A DNA stretch of 43,290 nt from Phycisphaerae bacterium. GTDB taxonomy: Bacteria; Planctomycetota; Phycisphaerae; UBA1845. Shown here piece after piece: positions 29,670 to 38,861 of this stretch; positions within the stretch are counted from its first letter, which is position 1; every line of letters begins with the position of its first letter. The stretch lies in the NCBI GenBank assembly GCA_029260255.1, contig JAJDDR010000111.1, positions 1 to 43,290 on the forward strand, read 5' to 3'. The notes under the pieces are model-generated. The model ran no database searches, had not been told where the DNA came from, and saw nothing but the letters and a program-made list of their open reading frames with translations. A program made the position numbers and the translations under genes.

Positions 29670-30833
29670 TCACGCGACCTTGGCGCAGACTTTGGTCGCC
29701 GCGTCGGTCAGGTCGTCGGCGCCGATGAGTTCGGCGATGGCGGCCCCCTTGAGCAACGCGCGGGCGCGTTCGACGTTCGTGCCTTCGAGCCGGACCACGA
29801 CCGGGATACTAAAGCCGATCTCCTTGGCCGCGGCGATGAGCGCTTCGGCGATGGTGTCGCACTTGGCGATTCCGCCGAAGATGTTCACCAGCACGCCCTT
29901 GACCTTCTGATCCGACAGGATGATCCGGAACGCCTCGACAGCGCCTTCCTTGGTCACCGAGCCGCCCACGTCGAGAAAGTTGGCTGGCTCGCCGCCGTGA
30001 AGCTTGATGATGTCCATGGTGGCCATCGCCAGACCGGCGCCGTTGACCAGGCACCCGATGTTGCCCTCGAGCGCGATATACGACAGTTCATGTTCTTTGG
30101 CACGCACCTCGTTCGGGTCTTCCTCGGTCGGGTCGAACATCTGCTGGAGCACCTTGTGACGGAAGACGGCGTTGTCGTCGAAGTTCATCTTGGCGTCGAT
30201 CGCGAGGATCTGCCCGTCGGGCGTGCGCACCAGCGGGTTGATCTCGGCCAGTGAGCAGTCGTAGTCGTACGCCACCTTGACCAGCCCGCGCAGGACCTTG
30301 CCGGCGGCGCGGACCTGGTCCTTGTCCGTCAGGCCGAGAGCCCGAATCAGGTTGCTCGTCTGATATCCGAGCAGACCCAAGTGCGGGTGCAACCACTCCT
30401 TGACGATCGCCTCGGGGTGCTTGGCCGCGACCTCCTCGATCTCGACGCCGCCCTCGCGCGAGACCATGACCACGGGGCATCGCTTGGCGCGATCGACGAC
30501 GACCGCCATGTAGTATTCGGACTCGATGTCGACGGCACCGGCGACGAGTAGTTTCTTGACGGTGATGCCGTCCGCGCCGGTCTGCTTCGAGACCATCTTG
30601 TTGCCGAACATGAAATCGGCCGCGGTCTTGACGTCGTCGGCGTTGTCACAGAGCTTGACGAACCCGGCCTTGCCGCGACCGCCGGCGAACACTTGAGCTT
30701 TGACAACGACCTTGCCGCCGATCTTCTCGTAGGCTTCGACGGCTTGGGCGCTGTTCTCGACTACTTCGGACGCGGGAACGGGAACGCCGGCTTCGGCGAG
30801 CAGTTGCCGGGCTTGATATTCGTGTACTTTCAT
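29670..30833 (-). CDS. sucC: Succinate--CoA ligase (ADP-forming) subunit beta
   Basis: [78 protein letters not shown]. Confidence 0.95.
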   Translation of the reverse strand: MKVHEYQARQLLAEAGVPVPASEVVENSAQAVEAYEKIGGKVVVKAQVFAGGRGKAGFVKLCDNADDVKTAADFMFGNKMVSKQTGADGITVKKLLVAGAVDIESEYYMAVVVDRAKRCPVVMVSREGGVEIEEVAAKHPEAIVKEWLHPHLGLLGYQTSNLIRALGLTDKDQVRAAGKVLRGLVKVAYDYDCSLAEINPLVRTPDGQILAIDAKMNFDDNAVFRHKVLQQMFDPTEEDPNEVRAKEHELSYIALEGNIGCLVNGAGLAMATMDIIKLHGGEPANFLDVGGSVTKEGAVEAFRIILSDQKVKGVLVNIFGGIAKCDTIAEALIAAAKEIGFSIPVVVRLEGTNVERARALLKGAAIAELIGADDLTDAATKVCAKVA

Positions 30834-31113
30834 GGTGCAGAGATTCCTCGTTGGGTGTTGCAGCGTCGAGATCGATTTCTCCGCCGGTTCGTCAGGTATC
30901 GAGACGCCGCGATGACGGCGCGTTCCGGTGACGCAGGCGTAGTCGAATGCTAGCATGCGTCCCGCCGCACACAAGGGACGACGCTACATTTTCAGCAAGA
31001 CCGACTTACCGCGATCGTTCCATCGACCCGGGCGGCACGGGGCGGTAGAATGAGCAGCCCAGCGGCGGCGGAACAAGTAGCACGGAATACGCTTTCGGGC
31101 GGGGCATGATGGT

Positions 31114-31548
31114 ATGCGTGGGAACGGCCTGGCACCTGACATTCTATCTCTTGCGGTGTGCGATCAGATCATCACGGATCGTGTGACCGGCAAGCAGTCC
31201 CTGATCGGGCTGTTCAGCACGATTCACGCGGTTCGGTTTCCGGTGACGCACCCGCAGTTGTGCGTTCACGTCTCGATGACCGATGGGCGCGGCAAGACGC
31301 CGGTGACGATCAACATCGTGGACGGGGAGGACTCGCGTCCGCCGGTCGTGCGCGGCGAGGGCGTCGTGGACTTCAAGGACCCTCGTGCCATCGCGAACCT
31401 GTCGCTCCAGTTCCACGGGCTGGTGTTCAGCGAGCCCGGTGAGTACCGCGTCCAGATTCTCTGCGACGGCGAACTGCTGCGCGAGGCCCGCCTGCACCTG
31501 ATCCAGGCCAAACGCCGCCGCCGGCCCGATGATCCCCACGCGAACTGA
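31114..31548 (+). CDS. Hypothetical protein (DUF6941-like)
   Basis: LAVCDQIITDRVTGKQSLIGLFSTIHAVRFP... GLVFSEPGEYRVQILCDGELL, typical of small planctomycete proteins of this type. Confidence 0.65.
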   Translation: MRGNGLAPDILSLAVCDQIITDRVTGKQSLIGLFSTIHAVRFPVTHPQLCVHVSMTDGRGKTPVTINIVDGEDSRPPVVRGEGVVDFKDPRAIANLSLQFHGLVFSEPGEYRVQILCDGELLREARLHLIQAKRRRRPDDPHAN

Positions 31549-31853
31549 CCGCGCACCGCGACATGCACCCCCAAGACGTTTGCGTCGCGCCTGGTGGGCG
31601 ACGGGCGTGGAACGCCGTGTGAGGACCCGCCGGAAACAAGCTGGACTGCGGACATGGTCCGGCACAGTCCCACGTTGCGAAGTACTGGCACCCCTCCCCG
31701 AACGCGCCGGCTTGCCAAGCATCTGACGCTCATCCGCGCTCAGATGGATGGATGTACTTCTTGCACCCTGCAGCCGTGCCACCCGCCGCGAGCGCGTCTC
31801 CGCATGCCCCTAACGGTCGGGGCTTGGAAAAACGCCATCACCGAGACGCTGCA

Positions 31854-33566
31854 TTACGCCGTAGTCGCCGCGACCGCAAGCTGATTCGTTTCGCGGAACG
31901 TCGGAGGTTCGTAGGTCACGCCCTCGCGGAGGAGGCGGTCTTCGCGGGCCATGGTGAAACGCAGGTAACGGCCGATGAGCGACGCCGCCAGCCGCGATTT
32001 CAGTCCGAACTCGCGGTAGATGTCCTTCAGGATCCGCGAAATCTTCGCCGACATCGCGGCGTCGTCGCGGTACCAGCGCCGGGCCGCCCAGAGGGCGCCG
32101 GCGTACATGGTCGACAGACCACGCGTGTCCCAGGCGTACCGCTCGCGAATCCGCCGGTCGGGATGATCCTTGTAGCGTTGCCAGCCGCGGAGCATCGTCC
32201 GCGTCATCCGAACGACGCTGGGACCGTTGACCTCGAAGTCACGCCGAAAGGCGCGCAGCAGAAGCTCGGTCTCCTCGCCGTTCTTGATGTGCGGGTGCCG
32301 GTAGTTGAAACGGTACTGCCCGTGGGTGTCCGCGTCACAGAATTCACTACGATCCAGCAAGGTGCCTTTGGCCTTGTGCTCGGCATGCAGCGGCGTGCCG
32401 GGGATGGGCGTGTAGAGCATGAACTGGTGGAAGTCCGTATCGTGGCTCACGGCGTGGTCGATGGCCACATCGATGTTGTCGGGCGTGTGATCTTCCAGTC
32501 CGATGATGGTCGAGCCGAGCACGCGAATCCCGTGCGACTGGAGCGTGCGAACCAACTCGTGCGTATCGACGTTGCCGACCTTGGTGTATTGCGAGTCCTT
32601 GCCTTCGAGCCCCATCCAGATCCAAGAAACCCCCATGCCGACGAGTTGGTCCATGGAGTACGAGCGCAGCACGCCGGCCGAGCTGAAGACGTACAGCACC
32701 CAGGACTTGTCGTTCTCGATCATCAGGTCGAGCAGGCGCAGCGCCCGCTTGCGGTGCATGAGAAAGTTCTCGTCCATGACGAAGAACGACCGCACCTGCA
32801 GGTCTCTCTCCAGGTCGCACATGACGTCGAACAACTCGTCGCCGGTCTCGTAGAAGTGAAAGCAACTGCCTTTGCCGCCGAACATCGCGGAGGTCGAGCA
32901 GAAGTTGCAGCTCATCGGGCAGCCCACCGAGGGAATCAACGCCGCGGCGACTTCGCCCGGCTTTTCCGACTGGTTCACACCCATGATGCGCGAGCCGATG
33001 CCGGATCGGATTCGCGGATGCTCGATCGGGCGGTCTACGTCTTCGCCCAGGAACCGGCGCATCCAGCGCACGCCCTCGCCTTTGACAATGTGGTCGGCGT
33101 CGATCCGTTCGTCCAGGTCGGGCATGTTCGCCACGTGCCCGCCGATGACGATCGTGGCGCTGGGTTGGTGCTCGCGGATGAGCTCGCACATCTTCCGCAC
33201 CTTTTCGACGTTCGGGATGATCGCGCCGATCCCGACAATGTCGTACTCATTCGCCGTGATCTCGGCGACGAAACGTTCCATGTCGGGAAAATCCAGAACC
33301 GCGCACGGGGCGGCGATGTTCGCCTGGATCAGCATCAGCCCCCAGGAGCGGTGGAACATCCGCAACGAGAATACCCCCTGTACCCGCGTCACCTGGTTGT
33401 GGTACAGCTCCATGGGGTTGAGCTTCCGGCTGCCGTATTCGTCGTCCTGGGCATACGGTCCGAACACGCTGGTCAGCAGAACCCGGGCGCGCGATCCCAG
33501 CGGATGCGTGGGTTGCGTCGGGGCACTGAGGAAGCTCGTCGGGGTGATTGTCGCAGTCGCCGTCAT
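31854..33566 (-). CDS. B12-binding domain radical SAM protein
   Basis: Radical SAM CxxxCxxC (GCPMSCNFCSTSAMFGG) preceded by a cobalamin-binding-like region (DIVGIGAIIPNVEKVRKMCELIREHQPSATIVIGGHVANMP). Confidence 0.88.
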   Translation of the reverse strand: MTATATITPTSFLSAPTQPTHPLGSRARVLLTSVFGPYAQDDEYGSRKLNPMELYHNQVTRVQGVFSLRMFHRSWGLMLIQANIAAPCAVLDFPDMERFVAEITANEYDIVGIGAIIPNVEKVRKMCELIREHQPSATIVIGGHVANMPDLDERIDADHIVKGEGVRWMRRFLGEDVDRPIEHPRIRSGIGSRIMGVNQSEKPGEVAAALIPSVGCPMSCNFCSTSAMFGGKGSCFHFYETGDELFDVMCDLERDLQVRSFFVMDENFLMHRKRALRLLDLMIENDKSWVLYVFSSAGVLRSYSMDQLVGMGVSWIWMGLEGKDSQYTKVGNVDTHELVRTLQSHGIRVLGSTIIGLEDHTPDNIDVAIDHAVSHDTDFHQFMLYTPIPGTPLHAEHKAKGTLLDRSEFCDADTHGQYRFNYRHPHIKNGEETELLLRAFRRDFEVNGPSVVRMTRTMLRGWQRYKDHPDRRIRERYAWDTRGLSTMYAGALWAARRWYRDDAAMSAKISRILKDIYREFGLKSRLAASLIGRYLRFTMAREDRLLREGVTYEPPTFRETNQLAVAATTA

Positions 33567-33582
33567 GCGGTTGGTACCTTTC

Positions 33583-35478
33583 TCAAATCGTCGCGGGCGA
33601 GGCGCCCACGGCGGATTCTGCGGAGTGCTTGCGTGGCGCTCCCGGGGATCGAACGTTCATTTGAACGAACTCCGCCCGCGGCGTCCCCGGCAGCGCGTGG
33701 CTGGACCGCGCTCCATCCACGCCGCGCATCGGGATGCGGCTGCTGGGCGCCGCCGTCTTGTGGCGGATGTTCCCGCGCATCAGGCGGATCGTCCACCCCC
33801 ATGTTCGTCGGATCGTCTGCCCCAGTCCCCACATCCCAATCATCTGCATGCCGAGTTCTTTGAAATACAGGCGGTTTTTGGGACGGGCCAATACGACCAA
33901 GAAGCGGAGCGGATTGTAGAAATAGATGTACGCAGCCATGATGTTGAGCTGTTTCTTCCAGGGCTGCTTGTGCCCGGAGGCGATGACGTAGTTCGCGTCG
34001 AGCATGTGCGGCTCGACGCGCCGGCCGGCAACGCTCTCGTACACCAGCCCCGACGCAAACGTCTCAGCGTACAGCTTCGACCCGGTTGCGGGTGTCATCA
34101 TCAGGACCTGCAGGCTGATTGCCCCAGCCTTCCGCAGCAGCCGAACCTGGTTGAGGAGCCCGTAGGGCTTCGGACCCCGCGAAACCAACGGCTGCGCGTC
34201 GTGGTGCATCATCATCGGCATCGGACTGATGCCGTGCTGCCGAAGCATACCGAAGGCTTCCGTCGTCTTGTCCACGCTCTGGCCCTTCTTGACGAGCGTC
34301 GCGGTTACGTCTTCAACGCCCAACCAGAGGCCGCGGACGCCCGCACGGTGAATCACACGCAAATGGTCTTTCATGACCAGAGTATCGTGTACAGTGGCCT
34401 CGGTGCCCCAGCGGATTCGCTTGCGCAACGGGACGCCGTCGATCTCGGTACGGGCCAGTGTTTCCACGATATCGAGTGTACGCCGCCGGTTGTTGAAGAA
34501 GTTGTCGTCCGCCCCGAAGAAGTAACGCAGACCGTACGCGCGCCCGAGCTCGCCCATCTCCGTGGCGATGCGTTCCCCGCTTTTGGCGCGGTATTGCCGC
34601 TGGTTGTAGGCGGGGATCGGACAGTAGGGGCAGGCGAACTTGCAGCCCAGCGTCAGGACAAGCGACGCGATCGGGCTGTGTCGGCGGATCTGGCTCGCGG
34701 GCAGCGCCTTCGGACCCAACGTGGCAGTCCGGCTCGGCGGTTCGAGCGTTTGATAGCCGAGCGTCGGGTGGGGTAGCTCGTCGAGATCACCCAGAAGACG
34801 TTGGATACCGGTGTCGACCAACTCCTCCACCACTCCCTCGCGATCGGTTCGTGCGTAGACCAAACCCGGGATGTCGTCGAGCAGGCCGCTGTCGCGGACC
34901 CGAACGAACGCCGATCGTAGCGACTCGTCGCGCGCCCGATTCGACAGCACGACCTCCAGCAGGCTCAGCAGGATGTATTCCTCGCCGGTGACGGCGACAT
35001 CCGCGCCCCACGGGTCGAGCGGGTCGACGCTGAAGACGTCCCACGGTTCGTAGATCGTCTTCGGCCCGCCGGCGATAATCAGCGGACGGCGGGCCGGATC
35101 GATCCGGCACGCGTCGCGGATCAGTGCCTCGCACTCAGCCGAGTGAATCTGCATGCTCGAAACCATGAACACGTCCGGGATGCGTCCCTCCAGACGCATC
35201 TGCGACGGGCGGAAGTTCCGATTCCACTGCTGGAGCACGATGCGGGTCTTGGCGAACCCGCAGTCGAGCATCGCCGACCCGATGGCCCGCACGCCGGCCG
35301 GTGCCATGCGGTTGTCCGCATAGATGAACGGCAGCATCCGCGTGCGATGGTCGAACGCGCACGCAATCACCGTGGTCAGGTCATGTTTCCGGGCAACGTT
35401 CCGCAAGCGCCGCCGCAGGCCGAGCAACTCGCCCGGTCTCAGCAACTCATCACCTCGGTCACGACGAGGAAGTTCCAT
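33583..35478 (-). CDS. B12-binding domain radical SAM protein
   Basis: CxxxCxxC (LGCKFACPYCPIPAYNQRQYRAKSGERIATEM); ATG at 35478 (MELPRRDRG). Confidence 0.86.
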   Translation of the reverse strand: MELPRRDRGDELLRPGELLGLRRRLRNVARKHDLTTVIACAFDHRTRMLPFIYADNRMAPAGVRAIGSAMLDCGFAKTRIVLQQWNRNFRPSQMRLEGRIPDVFMVSSMQIHSAECEALIRDACRIDPARRPLIIAGGPKTIYEPWDVFSVDPLDPWGADVAVTGEEYILLSLLEVVLSNRARDESLRSAFVRVRDSGLLDDIPGLVYARTDREGVVEELVDTGIQRLLGDLDELPHPTLGYQTLEPPSRTATLGPKALPASQIRRHSPIASLVLTLGCKFACPYCPIPAYNQRQYRAKSGERIATEMGELGRAYGLRYFFGADDNFFNNRRRTLDIVETLARTEIDGVPLRKRIRWGTEATVHDTLVMKDHLRVIHRAGVRGLWLGVEDVTATLVKKGQSVDKTTEAFGMLRQHGISPMPMMMHHDAQPLVSRGPKPYGLLNQVRLLRKAGAISLQVLMMTPATGSKLYAETFASGLVYESVAGRRVEPHMLDANYVIASGHKQPWKKQLNIMAAYIYFYNPLRFLVVLARPKNRLYFKELGMQMIGMWGLGQTIRRTWGWTIRLMRGNIRHKTAAPSSRIPMRGVDGARSSHALPGTPRAEFVQMNVRSPGAPRKHSAESAVGASPATI

Positions 35479-35686
35479 GGTCAAATCGCTCCAGCCGACA
35501 AACCCAGCCCGGGAGTCTATCGCATTTCCGCACGCGACGCACCTGCCGTCGTCCACCCCGGCGGGATGGCGGCAAAAAAAATGCGCCCGAAGCCTCCCAC
35601 CACCCGATTCCAGGCAACGGCACACCATACACGTGCATCGGCGACGATCCCCCGCAATGTTCCGTTGAAGTATCAGTCGCCAAGTG

Positions 35687-37372
35687 TCAGAGCTTTGTCA
35701 CGACGGTCGCGAGAATCTCCCGCTCCGAGGCGTTTGCCTGGTTCTCGATCTCCGCGCCCTTTGTGATGAGGTCGTTGACCCATGCCTTGTCTTTGATGTC
35801 TTTGGCGTTGATCTTGACGTTGAGGAAGGCGCCCATGACGGCGCTGCGGGCGGCGAGGGCGGCCACCCCGACGTCGGAGATGCTCGCGGGCAACCCGCTG
35901 TCGGCCATGGCGCGGATGATCTCGAAGCAATCGAGCGACCGCTGCATGATGCGGAACGGGATCTCGATGGCGCCCTTGGTCGCGCATTGAATCGCCGCGG
36001 TCCGAGCGACCTTCTCGGTATCGCTGCCTTTGGGAAGACCGAAGGCGTCCATGATCTTGTTGAACGCGTCGGTGTCGGCGTCGATCAGATGAAGCAGTTC
36101 ATCGTGCAGCGCCTTGCCCTTTTCGGCCCAGACGCTGAACTCTTCCCAGCGGTCATCCCAGCCGCGTTTGTGGCTGCTGAGGTTGGCCACCATGGTGGCG
36201 AGAGCGGCGGACATGGCGCCCAGGGTTGCGGAAATCGAACCGCCGCCGGGGGCCGGCGACTCGCTGGCGGTTTCGTGGACGAAGCTCTTGAGGGTCTGCT
36301 CGACGAGGCGTTCGCGTTTCTCCTTACCGGCGATCGCGTACTCGATGATCTTCTCTCGAGGATCGAAGGGCGTCAGCTCGTCGAGTCCCATGGACTTGAT
36401 GGCGATCTTGATCAACTCACTGTCGGAGACGCCGAGCGACCGATGTTGTTTTCGGAGGAAGTACTTGCCGGCGTCGAGCATCGCGGCGAGCGGGATGAGC
36501 CCCACGAGTTCCGAGCCGGTGACGCGGATGCCGCGCCCGTCGGCGCGCTTGCAGCATTCGTCGAAGGCGACGTGTACCGGCGTGACACTGATGTTGGTGA
36601 GGTTCATCGAGATCTGGGCGATGCCGTACTCTTCGATGAACCAGCCGATGCCCTTGACGCATTTGAGGGAGCCCGGTGTCCAGAGCTTCTTGCCGTTCTC
36701 GTCGAGGACGGGCTTGCCGGTGGCCGTGCCGTCGTCGGTCTTGACTCTGCCTTTCTCGCGGACGTCGTAGGCGATGGCGTTGGCCCGGCGGGTGCTGGTC
36801 GTGTTCAGATTGACGTTGTACGCGACGAGGAAGTCGCGGGCGCTGACGGCCGTCACGCCGTAACCGGGGTCGAACGTGCCGGGACCGAAGTCGGTCTTCC
36901 AGTTCGGGTCCTTGAGTCGGTTGGGGAGGGCTTCGTACTCGCCTGCGCGACAGACGGCGAGGTTTCGGCGGTCGGGTTTCTTGGCGGCGTTCTCGTAGAA
37001 GTAACCGCTGATGCCGGCGTCTTCCCCGAGTCGCTCGCCGAGTTTGTGGGCGTGGGGGACGACCTCGTCCATGGTGATGTTCGCGATGGGCACGAGCGGG
37101 CAAACGTCCATGGCGCCGAAGCGGGGGTGCTCGCCCTTGTGCTTGCTCATGTCGATGAGTTCTTTGGCTTTCCTGCCGGCACGCACAGCCGCTTCGATGA
37201 CCGGCTCGGGCGAGCCGACGAAGGTGACCACGGTGCGGTGGGTGCCTGCGCCGGGGTCGACGTCGAGGAGCGTGACGCCGTCGACGGATTCGATGGCGTC
37301 GGTGATTTGTTTGATGATGCTCATGTCCCGCCCTTCGGAGAAGTTGGGGACGCATTCGATGAGTTGGTTCAT
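35687..37372 (-). CDS. ftcD: Bifunctional glutamate formimidoyltransferase / formiminotetrahydrofolate cyclodeaminase
   Basis: IECVPNFSEGRDMSIIKQITDAI...LLDVDPGAGTHRTVVTFVG; C-terminal FVHETASESPAPGGGSISATLGAMSAALATMVANLS cyclodeaminase. Confidence 0.94.
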   Translation of the reverse strand: MNQLIECVPNFSEGRDMSIIKQITDAIESVDGVTLLDVDPGAGTHRTVVTFVGSPEPVIEAAVRAGRKAKELIDMSKHKGEHPRFGAMDVCPLVPIANITMDEVVPHAHKLGERLGEDAGISGYFYENAAKKPDRRNLAVCRAGEYEALPNRLKDPNWKTDFGPGTFDPGYGVTAVSARDFLVAYNVNLNTTSTRRANAIAYDVREKGRVKTDDGTATGKPVLDENGKKLWTPGSLKCVKGIGWFIEEYGIAQISMNLTNISVTPVHVAFDECCKRADGRGIRVTGSELVGLIPLAAMLDAGKYFLRKQHRSLGVSDSELIKIAIKSMGLDELTPFDPREKIIEYAIAGKEKRERLVEQTLKSFVHETASESPAPGGGSISATLGAMSAALATMVANLSSHKRGWDDRWEEFSVWAEKGKALHDELLHLIDADTDAFNKIMDAFGLPKGSDTEKVARTAAIQCATKGAIEIPFRIMQRSLDCFEIIRAMADSGLPASISDVGVAALAARSAVMGAFLNVKINAKDIKDKAWVNDLITKGAEIENQANASEREILATVVTKL

Positions 37373-37485
37373 GCTCGGCGCTCCTGCGTCTGTCGCTGTT
37401 GTTGACCCAATTCGTGCGTGGGGATTATGGGCGAAAAGGCGTGACAGTGGTAGACGCGTCGGTCGCTGATTTGACGCGATTTCTC

Positions 37486-37515
37486 AACGCCCACGGGTGG
37501 CAACCCGTGGGCGTT
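37486..37515. repeat. Perfect 13-bp-stem palindrome immediately downstream of hutI
   Basis: AACGCCCACGGGT-GGCA-ACCCGTGGGCGTT. Confidence 0.9.
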
Positions 37516-37521
37516 CGCGCT

Positions 37522-38772
37522 TCACGGTTTTGGATGGACGGGGAGTACTCGACCTTTCTTGATAACGCGACGTACGCAGTTTCTTCCTGCATTGTAGGGG
37601 AGTTGGTCGTAGTTCTCCACGTCGAGGATGACGAGGTCTGCTTGCATACCTCGGGCGATCGTGCCGATGCGATCCGCTCGGTTGAGGGCGGCGGCGGCGG
37701 TCGCGGTGACGCCGGCGAGGCACTCGGCGGGCGTCATTCTCATCTGCGTGCAGGCGATGGACATGACCAAGGCGAGCGATTCGACCATGGATGACCCGGG
37801 GTTGTAATCGGTCGCCAGCGCCACGGGCAACCCTGAGTCAATGATCTTGCGGGCGGGAGCCTGCTCGACGCCCAGGAACCACGAGCAGCCGGGAAGCAGG
37901 ACCGCAATGACGCCCGCCTCTTTCATGGCGGCGATGGCGCCGTCGTCAATGGCCTCCAGGTGATCTGCTGATATCGCTCCGACTTCCGCAGCCAAACGTG
38001 ACGCGCCGATCTGCGTGATCTGATCGGCGTGCAGCTTGGGCGTCAGCCCGTACTCCTTCGCCCTGAGCAGGATGCGGCGCGATTCGTCGACGGTGAAGGC
38101 GGTGCGTTCGGTGAAGACGTCGCAAAACTCCGCAAGCCCCTCGCGTGCAACGCGGCCCATCATCTCGTCGCTGCACACGAGGTCGATGTACGCGCCGCGG
38201 CGGTCCGCGTACTCAGCCGGGACGGTGTGCGCGCCCAGAAACGTCCCGACGAGTTCGATCGGTTGCATTGGGTTGAGCTTCTTGACGGTGCGGAGCATCT
38301 TGAGTTCGTCGTCGATGCTCAGACCGTAGCCGCTCTTGATTTCGACAGTGGTGACGCCGCCGGCCAGCATGCGTTCCAACCGCGGAAGCGCCAGGGCGAC
38401 GAGATCGTCTTCGCTTGCCTCGCGAACGGCTCTGACGGTCGTCTTGATCCCGCCGCCTTCTTCGGCAATCTGTGCGTAGCTCTTGCCTTCGATGCGCTTG
38501 ACGAACTCGTCCTCGCGCGAGCCGGCGAAGACGGTGTGCGTGTGGCAGTCGATCAGACCGGGCAGAACGCACTTGCCCCCCGCGTCGATGACTTCGTCGC
38601 CGGGCGGCTTGGCTGGCCCGTCCCCGTTCCCAAACGATTCAATCCGCTCACCCTCGATCCGCAACCAAGCGTTGTGAAGCACATCGACCCCGTAGGGCGG
38701 GCTCTGCCCGCCGTCTTCTGCGAGCCGAGCACGCGGCATGGCAAGTTGCCCGATGTTCTGAATAATGATCAT
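37522..38772 (-). CDS. hutI: Imidazolonepropionase
   Basis: GGKCVLPGLIDCHTHTVFAGSREDEFVKRIEGKSYAQIAEEGGGI, TVEIKSGYGLSIDDELKMLR, FLGAHTVPAEY, ALATDYNPGSS. ATG at 38772. Confidence 0.94.
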   Translation of the reverse strand: MIIIQNIGQLAMPRARLAEDGGQSPPYGVDVLHNAWLRIEGERIESFGNGDGPAKPPGDEVIDAGGKCVLPGLIDCHTHTVFAGSREDEFVKRIEGKSYAQIAEEGGGIKTTVRAVREASEDDLVALALPRLERMLAGGVTTVEIKSGYGLSIDDELKMLRTVKKLNPMQPIELVGTFLGAHTVPAEYADRRGAYIDLVCSDEMMGRVAREGLAEFCDVFTERTAFTVDESRRILLRAKEYGLTPKLHADQITQIGASRLAAEVGAISADHLEAIDDGAIAAMKEAGVIAVLLPGCSWFLGVEQAPARKIIDSGLPVALATDYNPGSSMVESLALVMSIACTQMRMTPAECLAGVTATAAAALNRADRIGTIARGMQADLVILDVENYDQLPYNAGRNCVRRVIKKGRVLPVHPKP

Positions 38773-38861
38773 GTCCTCTGTATTCTCCCCGATTCGCGGT
38801 GCATTGCCAGACCCGCCGTCCGCGGCGGGTTTGGTCTTGGCCACTCGGCACGACAATCGAC

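Noticed and set aside
31549-31853. 305-bp gap between convergent genes, considered as an RNA gene or remnant
   Set aside because: No convincing stem structure, repeat or ORF homology seen by eye.
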